36,091 nucleotides of DNA. Origin: Candidatus Omnitrophota bacterium (lineage in GTDB: Bacteria > Omnitrophota > Gorgyraeia > 2-01-FULL-45-10). Both the position numbers and the translations under genes were made by a program. The notes under the pieces are model-generated. The model made no database searches. It was not told the DNA's origin and was given only the letters and a program-made list of their open reading frames with translations. The DNA lies in contig JBAZKM010000015.1 in NCBI GenBank assembly GCA_041650805.1, positions 1 to 36,091 on the forward strand, read 5' to 3'. Position 1 is the first letter of the stretch, and every line of letters starts with the position of its first letter. Positions 30,308 through 36,091 of the stretch are shown piece after piece.

Positions 30308-31053
30308 TGTTTGCGGGCCCTTTTCGGTTTATAAAATATGCCCTTCAGTATTTCCCGAAGTTCGGACTCTTTGACATCGCGCATCAGCTTGCCGCCTATA
30401 GCCACGGAGATGGCGCCTGTCTCTTCGCTCACTACGATACAGACGCCGTCCGTCTCTTCGCTGAGGCCTATCGCGGCCCTGTGGCGCGTACCGAGTGATT
30501 TCGATATGTTCGCTTCCTGGCTGAGCGGCAGGAGACACCCGGCAGCGACTATCCTGTCCCGCTGTATGATGACCGCGCCGTCGTGGAGCGGCGTCTGGGG
30601 CATGAATATTGATACGAGGAGCTCTTCGGAGACCTGGCCGTCCAGCAGGATGCCGCTTTCGATATATACCTTAAGGCCCGCTTCCCGCTCGATCGCTATT
30701 AGGGCCCCGGTCCGTTTCGTTGAAAGGGTCACCGCGGCGCGCGATATCCTCTCGATGACCTCCATATCTTCCTGGTAAAGGCCGAATTGCCCCAGTCGGG
30801 CAAGCCCCCTGCGCAACTCCGGCTGGAAGATGACGACGAGCGCTATTATGGAGATGGGCACCAGGCGTGTGATGACCCAGTTTATGGCATCCAGATGCAG
30901 CTGCTGCGTGGCGACGAATATGACGCCGATGATGACGAGCCCCTTGAGGAGCTGTTCCGTGCGGGTACCCTTTATAAGCAGGAGGACGGTGTAGATGGTA
31001 TACCAGAGTATCAATATTTCCAGCACCATCTTCCAATGCGTCATGAACTGCAT
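30304..31053 (-). CDS. cdaA: Diadenylate cyclase CdaA
   Basis: A 249-residue membrane enzyme making c-di-AMP from two ATP. Three N-terminal membrane helices (about 10-28, 36-52, 60-78) are followed by a DisA_N catalytic domain with DGA at 158-160 and RHR at 190-192, the conserved catalytic motifs. c-di-AMP controls osmolyte and cell-wall balance. Upstream is folP after one base and downstream the CdaR-like gene with a 4-nt overlap. The order ftsH, folP, cdaA, cdaR is shared with several other bacterial groups. Confidence 0.96.
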   Translation of the reverse strand: MQFMTHWKMVLEILILWYTIYTVLLLIKGTRTEQLLKGLVIIGVIFVATQQLHLDAINWVITRLVPISIIALVVIFQPELRRGLARLGQFGLYQEDMEVIERISRAAVTLSTKRTGALIAIEREAGLKVYIESGILLDGQVSEELLVSIFMPQTPLHDGAVIIQRDRIVAAGCLLPLSQEANISKSLGTRHRAAIGLSEETDGVCIVVSEETGAISVAIGGKLMRDVKESELREILKGIFYKPKRARKQ

Positions 31054-31054
31054 A

Positions 31055-31945
31055 TCAGTTGACGATCCTATTTTGCGTTATGCTGTCGGCGATGCGCACC
31101 GCCTGCACCGCCTCCTTAACATCATGGACGCGCACTATGCGCGCGCCCTTGACTGCCGCTATGGCGCACGCGGCAACCGTCCCTGTCACCCTCTCCTTCG
31201 GATCATCTATCGCGAGCACCTTACCTATGAAGGATTTACGGGACGGCCCTACGCACACCGGCTGCCCCAGCACGCCGAGCTCTGCCAGCCGCCCTATCAC
31301 CTCGAGACTCTGCCCGGCCGTCTTGGCGAACCCGATCCCCGGGTCGACGATGATCCTCCGCCTCTCTATGCCGCCTTTGCGGGCTATCGCCACCGACCCC
31401 TTAAGGTCCCGGATGATATCCCGCATCAGGTCTGCGTATGAGGTGTGCGACTGCATGTCGCGCGGCGAGGCCCTCATGTGCATCGCTATGACCGCCGCGC
31501 CGTGCCGCCCGGCTACGCGCGCCATGCCGGGGTCATATTTCAACCCCGATACGTCATTCACGATCGAGGCGCCCTCTTCTATCGCCGCTTCGGCGACCTC
31601 GGCCCTTCTCGTATCGATCGACAGCGGTATATCAAGTTTCCCGGCCAGGGCCTTTATCACCGGGATCACACGGTCCAGCTCTTCTTCTACCGCGACCTCT
31701 CCTGCCCCGGGCCTCGTAGATTCACCGCCTATATCTATGATGTCGGCTCCGTCGCGCGCCATCTGGAGCGCATGCGCCGTTGCCGCGCCGGCGTCAAAGA
31801 ACTGACCCTTTTCCGAAAAAGAGTCGGGTGTCACGTTGAGGACACCCATCACATATGTCCGCTTGCTCAGGGCGAGATCGAAATCCCCCGCCTTGATATC
31901 AAAATCAGGAATTCGCGGTATTCGTCGGCGGCTTACCTTCGCCAT
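31055..31945 (-). CDS. folP: Dihydropteroate synthase
   Basis: A 296-residue TIM-barrel enzyme of folate synthesis joining p-aminobenzoate to dihydropterin pyrophosphate. Motifs seen are MGVLNVTPDSFSEKG, IIDIGGESTRPGA, LSIDTRRAEVAEAA, IVNDVSG, DPGIGFAKT and VGPSRKSFIG. The ATG at 31945 (MAKVSRRRIP) is my choice. An upstream in-frame start at 32038 would overlap ftsH by 134 nt and add a Cys/Arg-rich segment unlike the family. Even with this choice it overlaps the end of ftsH by 41 nt. The true start could be slightly further downstream. Confidence 0.93.
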   Translation of the reverse strand: MAKVSRRRIPRIPDFDIKAGDFDLALSKRTYVMGVLNVTPDSFSEKGQFFDAGAATAHALQMARDGADIIDIGGESTRPGAGEVAVEEELDRVIPVIKALAGKLDIPLSIDTRRAEVAEAAIEEGASIVNDVSGLKYDPGMARVAGRHGAAVIAMHMRASPRDMQSHTSYADLMRDIIRDLKGSVAIARKGGIERRRIIVDPGIGFAKTAGQSLEVIGRLAELGVLGQPVCVGPSRKSFIGKVLAIDDPKERVTGTVAACAIAAVKGARIVRVHDVKEAVQAVRIADSITQNRIVN

Positions 31946-33824
31946 TGCCGGCCCCGCCTTTCTCGTCGCGCGCAAATCCCAGCAGGACCCGCACCTCGTC
32001 CACTTCCAGCACTTCCTTCTCAAGGAGCCTCTCGGCAAGGAGTTTAAGCCGGTCCCTATGCTTCACCAGCTCGTTCTTGGCGCGGGTGTAACATTCGTCG
32101 ATGATCCTGCGGACCTCCTGATCGATGAGAAGCGCCGTCTGGTCGCTGTAGTTGCGTTCCTCTATAAGGTCCCTCCCGAGGAATATCTGCTCCTCCCTGT
32201 GCCCGAACGTAAGATGGCCCATCTTCTCGCTCATGCCGAAGCGCGTTACCATCTTGCGCGCGATAGCGGTCGACACCTCAAGGTCGTTCTGGGCGCCCGT
32301 GGAGAGCTCGTTGAATACTATCTCCTCGCTTGCGCGCCCGCCGAGTATCCCAGTGATCCTGCCGAGGAGTTCCTCTTTGGTGACTATATAACGGTCTTCG
32401 GTCGGGAGGCGTATGGTATAGCCGAGCGCCATGCCTCTGGGCAATATGGAGACCTTGTGGAGCGGGTCCGCACCGGGTATCACAAGCGCCAGGAGCGCAT
32501 GGCCGGATTCGTGATATGATATTATCGCCTTCTCCTGTTTGGATATCACCTTCGACTTCCGCTCCGGGCCGGCCATGACCCGTTCGATAGATTCGTTCAA
32601 CTCTTCCATCGTCACCGACTCTTTGTTGCGCCGCGCGGCAAGGAGAGCCGCCTCGTTGACGAGGTTCGCCAGGTCCGCGCCCGAAAACCCGGGCGTCTGG
32701 CGCGCCAGTGAATTCAGGTCCGCCTCTTTGGCGAGCTTCACGTTCTTCGTATGGACTTTGAGTATCGCCTCACGGCCTATTATGTCGGGCCTGTCTATCA
32801 CGATCTGGCGGTCGAACCTGCCGGGGCGAAGCAGTGCCGGGTCGAGGACGTCGGGCCTGTTGGTGGCGGCGATCAGTATGACCCCCTCCTGCGTATTGAA
32901 CCCGTCCATCTCCACAAGGAGCGCGTTCAGCGTCTGCTCCCTCTCATCGTGGCCTCCGCCTATCCCCGCGAACCGCTGGCGGCCGACGGCATCTATCTCG
33001 TCGATGAATATTATGGCGCCGCGCCCCGACTGCTTTGCGGAGCGTTTCGCCTGGTCAAAGAGATCGCGCACCCTGGATGCGCCCACGCCGACGAACATCT
33101 CGACGAAATCGGAACCGGATATCGAAAGGAACGGCACGTTCGCTTCGCCCGCGACGGCCTTGGCCAATAACGTCTTACCTGTGCCGGGCGGCCCCATCAG
33201 CAGGACTCCCTTGGGTATCTTGCCCCCCAGGCGCTGGAACTTCTTGGGGTCTTTCAGGAACTCGATGACCTCCTTCAGCTCCTCCTTGGCCTCATCTACT
33301 CCTGCGACGTCCTCGAAAGTCACCTTCTGCTGCCCGTCCGAAGCGAGCGTCGCGCGCGACTTCCCGAAAGCCCATATACGCCCGCCTCCGCCGGCGCCCC
33401 CTCCGCGATATACGAATATCCATAGGAAGAGTATGAAAAGGATCATCGGCCCCAGCGAATAGAAGAGGTTCACCCAGAGCGTCTTCGGCGGCCTTATCTC
33501 GAACTCCTTAACATTCTCGCGCAGGAGCCGTATCAGGTCCTGGTCGGCTTCCGGGATGTTAACGACGAATTTGCCGCCGTCGGAGAGCTCTCCCTTGATC
33601 ACATTATCGGTCTTTATACATGACACTATGCGCTTCGTGACCGGGTTCTCTTTTACTATATCGAAGAATTTCGAATACCCGATATCCTGCGTCGGCTTTT
33701 CTACCCCCTGCCCGCCGGCCCTGAAAAGATAGACGATGCCCAGCACTATGAGGAACCATATGACGAGGTTCGACCCGTTCTTCACGGGTTTCTGCTGTTT
33801 CTTTTTCCTGTTATTCTTTTGCAT
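31905..33824 (-). CDS. ftsH: ATP-dependent zinc metalloprotease FtsH
   Basis: A 639-residue membrane-anchored AAA+ protease that degrades misfolded membrane and short-lived proteins. Membrane helices lie at about 20-36 and 122-143, with a small periplasmic domain between. Walker A GPPGTGKT is at 211-218, Walker B is FIDEIDAVG, and the second region of homology includes NRPDVLDPALLRPGRFDR. The zinc site is HESGH at 438-442. An AAGGAG ribosome site precedes the ATG. The 59-bp gap to tilS holds an imperfect TTATTTGGT/ACCAAAATAA inverted repeat and a TATAAT at 33883-33888 without a clear -35. Confidence 0.98.
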   Translation of the reverse strand: MQKNNRKKKQQKPVKNGSNLVIWFLIVLGIVYLFRAGGQGVEKPTQDIGYSKFFDIVKENPVTKRIVSCIKTDNVIKGELSDGGKFVVNIPEADQDLIRLLRENVKEFEIRPPKTLWVNLFYSLGPMILFILFLWIFVYRGGGAGGGGRIWAFGKSRATLASDGQQKVTFEDVAGVDEAKEELKEVIEFLKDPKKFQRLGGKIPKGVLLMGPPGTGKTLLAKAVAGEANVPFLSISGSDFVEMFVGVGASRVRDLFDQAKRSAKQSGRGAIIFIDEIDAVGRQRFAGIGGGHDEREQTLNALLVEMDGFNTQEGVILIAATNRPDVLDPALLRPGRFDRQIVIDRPDIIGREAILKVHTKNVKLAKEADLNSLARQTPGFSGADLANLVNEAALLAARRNKESVTMEELNESIERVMAGPERKSKVISKQEKAIISYHESGHALLALVIPGADPLHKVSILPRGMALGYTIRLPTEDRYIVTKEELLGRITGILGGRASEEIVFNELSTGAQNDLEVSTAIARKMVTRFGMSEKMGHLTFGHREEQIFLGRDLIEERNYSDQTALLIDQEVRRIIDECYTRAKNELVKHRDRLKLLAERLLEKEVLEVDEVRVLLGFARDEKGGAGNGEGKPPTNTANS

Positions 33825-33883
33825 ATTCTCCTTAAATCCGTTATTTGGTTTATATTACCAAAATAATAATATGGAAGCAAGCA

Positions 33884-34888
33884 TTATAATAGATAAAACT
33901 CGAGCGTTTCACCGGTCCTCTCCAGCCGTACACCTCCGGGCAGGTCTAGAGCGTTCCCTTTTCGGTTATACCTTATGAAATGCTCTATCTCTTTCCAGTG
34001 CCTGAACGAGAGTTTCTTCACCTCGCCCCCTATCTGCCCGAGCATATCGCGCAATATCTCCTTCTGCAGCGCTTTCGGCTGTACGACGAGGTCCTTCAGT
34101 TTTATCGTAAGCCGCCCGTTCCGGGAACCGATCTTCCCTTCCCTGGCCTTCGCCTTCTCCTCGTTTATGAACTCGAGGTCCTCCCTCAGGTGTTCGGCGA
34201 GATTGGAGAGCGACCTCTTCAGCCGCGGGTTATACTTCTCGAGGAACGGGATGATCTCGGACCGCACCACATTGCGGAAATATACCGGCTCGACATTGGT
34301 GCTGTCTATCCTGTACGGGACGCCTTTCTTATCCAGGCAATCCTTTATCTCGCTCTTCTCCAGCTCGATCAGGGGCCGTATCACCCTGATGGCGCCCTCT
34401 TCCCGGACGGGCGCTATGCCCGCCATACCCTTGAGCGCGGTCCCTTTCACGATCCTCATCAGCACGGTCTCGGCCTGGTCGTCGAGGGTGTGCCCGGTGG
34501 CCACGACGCCTGCCCCGCACCTTTTCGCCGCTCTTGCAAAGAACTTGTACCGCTCTTCCCTGGCAGACTCCTCGGTCGAAAGCCCTCTCTTCCTCGCGGC
34601 CCTGATATCTATCCGTTCATGGATGCATCCGACCCCAAGGTCCTTCGATATCTCCTTCACAAAACCGGAATCCGCCTCCGACTCTTCGCCGCGCAGGCAG
34701 TGATCGAGGTTGCAGACCCATAATTCGCGTATGCCGAGTTTCTTCTTCAAACCGGCCAGGGCATGCAGGAGGAATACGGAATCGGGGCCCCCGGAAACGG
34801 CCGCGAGCACGGTATCTCCGGCCCTGACCATATCATAGTTCTTGACGGTCTTCAGAATGCGTTCTAAATGTGCCTGTGGCAGGGCCAT
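33884..34888 (-). CDS. tilS: tRNA(Ile)-lysidine synthase
   Basis: A 334-residue PP-loop ATPase that converts C34 of the CAT-anticodon isoleucine tRNA to lysidine so that it reads AUA. The PP-loop SGGPDS is at residues 32-37. The family follow-up motifs are NLDHCLRGEESEAD, ATGHTLDDQAETVLMRI and RPLIELEKSEI. It is of the shorter type, without the large C-terminal extension of the E. coli enzyme. Its target tRNA is not in this window; the CAT tRNA at 35688 looks like elongator methionine. Confidence 0.96.
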   Translation of the reverse strand: MALPQAHLERILKTVKNYDMVRAGDTVLAAVSGGPDSVFLLHALAGLKKKLGIRELWVCNLDHCLRGEESEADSGFVKEISKDLGVGCIHERIDIRAARKRGLSTEESAREERYKFFARAAKRCGAGVVATGHTLDDQAETVLMRIVKGTALKGMAGIAPVREEGAIRVIRPLIELEKSEIKDCLDKKGVPYRIDSTNVEPVYFRNVVRSEIIPFLEKYNPRLKRSLSNLAEHLREDLEFINEEKAKAREGKIGSRNGRLTIKLKDLVVQPKALQKEILRDMLGQIGGEVKKLSFRHWKEIEHFIRYNRKGNALDLPGGVRLERTGETLEFYLL

Positions 34889-34901
34889 CCTGTGGGCCTT
34901 C

Positions 34902-35402
34902 TTATCTGTAGTTACAGAAATTGAGCGCGAGCGGGAAATCTATCTTTCGCAGGTGAGCCATGACCGCCTGGAGGTCGTCCTTCTTCGGCGAGAATACCCT
35001 GACCTTCTCCCCCTCTATCTGCGGCTGTACCTTCAGCCCCAGGCCCTTTATGACGGCGACCAGGTCCTTCGCCTTCTCCTTCGGGATCCCGGTAGCGATA
35101 TCGACCTCCTGCTGGAGGTGGCCGCCGAACACCTGCTGCGGGTCCTTGAACGTGAGCGACTTGAGCGAGACGCCGCGCTTGGCGAACTTGCCCGCCAGGA
35201 TATCCTTGACGGAACGGAGCTTGAAGTCGTCGTCGCCCACAAGGAGGAGCTTCTTCTCGGCGCGGTTGAAGTCGATCGATGACTTGCTGTTCTTGAAGTC
35301 ATAGCGCTGGGCCATCTCCTTCTTCGCCTGGTTCACCGCGTTATCGACTTCCTGCATATCCACTTCGGAAACTATATCGAATGAAAAGTTCTCTTTGGCC
35401 AT
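34902..35402 (-). CDS. yajQ: YajQ family nucleotide-binding protein
   Basis: A 166-residue cytoplasmic protein of the YajQ family, with FSFDIVSEVDMQEVDNAVNQ at the start and KKEMAQRYDFKNSKSS following. The C-terminus reads LPLALNF-like (FPLALNFCNYR). Some family members bind c-di-GMP and act as transcription cofactors. I chose the ATG at 35402. The longer frame reads into the upstream zinc-ribbon gene, whose stop codon ends two bases before this ATG. The tight spacing suggests re-initiation by the same ribosomes. Confidence 0.93.
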   Translation of the reverse strand: MAKENFSFDIVSEVDMQEVDNAVNQAKKEMAQRYDFKNSKSSIDFNRAEKKLLLVGDDDFKLRSVKDILAGKFAKRGVSLKSLTFKDPQQVFGGHLQQEVDIATGIPKEKAKDLVAVIKGLGLKVQPQIEGEKVRVFSPKKDDLQAVMAHLRKIDFPLALNFCNYR

Positions 35403-35404
35403 CT

Positions 35405-35551
35405 CTAACCTACCTTCTTTCCGCCGTCCTTCCCGCAGCGCGGGCACTTCAGCGCATCGCCGTCATCGGCGTCCTTCTTCGGCAGTTCCACGCACCACGC
35501 GTGTCCGCAGAACGAGCACATCACATCTTCCAATACCGGTTTATCGGGCAT
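35405..35551 (-). CDS. Small zinc-ribbon protein (48 aa)
   Basis: A 48-residue frame beginning MPDKPVLEDV, with four cysteine ligands in two pairs: CSFC at residues 12-15 and CPRC at 36-39, plus an extra Cys20. This is a typical zinc ribbon. AAGGAG lies a few bases before the ATG at 35551, and the stop TAG is two bases from the yajQ start. No function can be assigned. Its coupling to yajQ is the only clue. It is short enough to be missed by length-filtered gene finders. Confidence 0.82.
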   Translation of the reverse strand: MPDKPVLEDVMCSFCGHAWCVELPKKDADDGDALKCPRCGKDGGKKVG

Positions 35552-35643
35552 ATTCTTCTCCTTATAAGTTAATATTAAGCATGTATAGGTTAATATTAAA
35601 GGCGCGCGCCGTCAAGTGGTATTTAATGAATTCAATTTTGCCT

Positions 35644-35671
35644 TTTACAAAGCGAGACGCTGTGCTATAAT
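35644..35671 (+). promoter_or_regulatory. Sigma-70 promoter for tRNA-Met
   Basis: Plus-strand TTTACA (35644-35649) and perfect TATAAT (35666-35671) are separated by 16 bp, predicting a start about 10 nt before the tRNA. It is divergent from the zinc-ribbon/yajQ operon. Confidence 0.75.
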
Positions 35672-35687
35672 AGCGACCGTCACTTTT

Positions 35688-35764
35688 GGCGGGGTAGCTC
35701 AGTCTGGCAGAGCAGTCGGCTCATACCCGGCGTGTCACTGGTTCAAATCCAGTCCCCGCTACCA
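35688..35764 (+). tRNA. tRNA-Met (anticodon CAT), elongator type
   Basis: A 77-nt cloverleaf. The acceptor is GGCGGGG/CCCCGCT with a terminal G-U pair, the anticodon loop is CTCATAC, the T arm is ACTGG/CCAGT, the discriminator is A and CCA is encoded. The anticodon stem lacks the three consecutive G-C pairs of initiator tRNA and the acceptor end is paired, so it is an elongator. It resembles Bacillus elongator tRNA-Met, including the G1-U72 pair. A lysidine-type tRNA-Ile2 is less likely. Confidence 0.93.
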
Positions 35765-35944
35765 ATTTTTCCTGGTCCCCTCCTTCGCAGCTTCTGATAT
35801 TCAGAGATGTTTTGCTTCGGAGGGCAGGCTGCCGCTCCCTCGCCTTTTGTTTCTATAGGGCATTCAACGCTCTCGAGGCGTACCAATGACAGATCGTGGA
35901 TACTAGGCGCCGTAGTGCCCTATACTCCAAAAGGCTCGGTCGCG
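35765..35944. other. Non-coding region downstream of tRNA-Met
   Basis: No convincing gene. A 9-bp inverted repeat, TATAGGGCA (35854-35862) and TGCCCTATA (35916-35924), encloses 53 nt and may fold into a hairpin-capped RNA. GC-rich patches with CCTCCTTCGC and CGGAGGGCAG lie before it. Confidence 0.4.
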
Positions 35945-36091
35945 TCATACTAAAATTTCCTCTGTGAAATTTTAGTATTTTAATAGCCTATAGATTATCC
36001 CAAATTTTTCCTTTATAAAAATTTGGGATCATACTAAAATTTCCTCTGTGAAATTTTAGTATTTTAATAGCCATAGCTTATCCCAAATTTT
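35945..36091. repeat. 84-bp tandem repeat with two 13-bp-stem palindromes
   Basis: The 44-bp segment 35945-35988 is repeated exactly at 36029-36072, a period of 84 bp. Each unit contains palindrome 1 (13-bp arms, 6-nt loop, 35947-35978). The first unit also contains palindrome 2 (13-bp arms, 7-nt loop, 35997-36029); a second copy of palindrome 2 begins and is cut by the window edge. Very AT-rich. The array may continue beyond the window. Confidence 0.88.

Noticed and set aside
31946..32038. Longer folP starting at 32038
   Set aside because: The extra residues come from reading the ftsH 3' end in another frame and do not resemble the family.
35688..35764. CAT tRNA as initiator tRNA or as the TilS substrate tRNA-Ile2
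   Set aside because: The anticodon stem lacks the initiator G-C triplet, the acceptor end is paired, and the overall sequence resembles elongator tRNA-Met.

Overview
The window is a moderately GC-rich bacterial chromosome segment in which almost every gene lies on the minus strand. Gene content and style suggest Candidatus Omnitrophota (OP3) or a close PVC-group relative. The pointers are a very large exported protein (2258 aa), a small protein resembling the exosortase-associated TIGR04073 family, an EF-Tu with an unusual switch I, an outer-membrane-type beta-barrel, and many 7-bp-periodic intergenic repeats. The lineage is an inference; no rRNA is present to confirm it.

Layout from low to high coordinates: (1) 13-1310, tuf preceded by tRNA-Thr(GGT). 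(2) 1434-1975, two divergent consensus promoters, a small exported protein gene on the plus strand, and a bidirectional terminator. (3) 1990-11198, a nine-gene minus-strand run read in the order response regulator, moxR, DUF58, BatD-like/DUF4381, batA, batB, batC, batD, batE. (4) 11266-11400, tRNA-Gly(TCC) with its own promoter. (5) 11442-18356, the giant exported protein with a structured leader and promoter. (6) 18418-26538, a complete phosphate-starvation module read as phoB, phoR, DUF2490 beta-barrel, pstS, pstC, pstA, two pstB genes, phoU. (7) 26616-27253, a RAYT-type transposase inside a 638-bp element with 35-nt inverted ends. (8) 27573-27904, tRNA-Tyr(GTA) and tRNA-Thr(TGT). (9) 27895-35551, a housekeeping run read as zinc-ribbon peptide, yajQ, tilS, ftsH, folP, cdaA, cdaR-like, pdxJ, acpS, nnrD, which runs into tRNA-Thr(TGT). 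(10) 35644-36091, tRNA-Met on the plus strand followed by AT-rich hairpin repeats that run off the edge.

Two observations stand out. First, read on the minus strand, the tRNAs and tuf appear as Thr(TGT), Tyr(GTA), Gly(TCC), Thr(GGT), tuf. This is the order, strand and anticodon set of the Escherichia coli thrU-tyrU-glyT-thrT-tufB operon, but here about 16 kb and 10 kb of other genes lie between members. Second, the two adjacent PstB ATPases carry complementary defects. One has a broken ABC signature but intact Q-loop and H-loop; the other has an intact signature but has lost the Q-loop Gln and H-loop His. Together they could form one complete and one dead ATP site, i.e. an obligate heterodimeric Pst importer.

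The pho cluster appears to be a self-contained regulon. An array of 11-bp-spaced Pho-box-like repeats precedes pstS, and a nearly identical promoter core precedes the DUF2490 outer-membrane gene, so PhoB/PhoR probably controls both.
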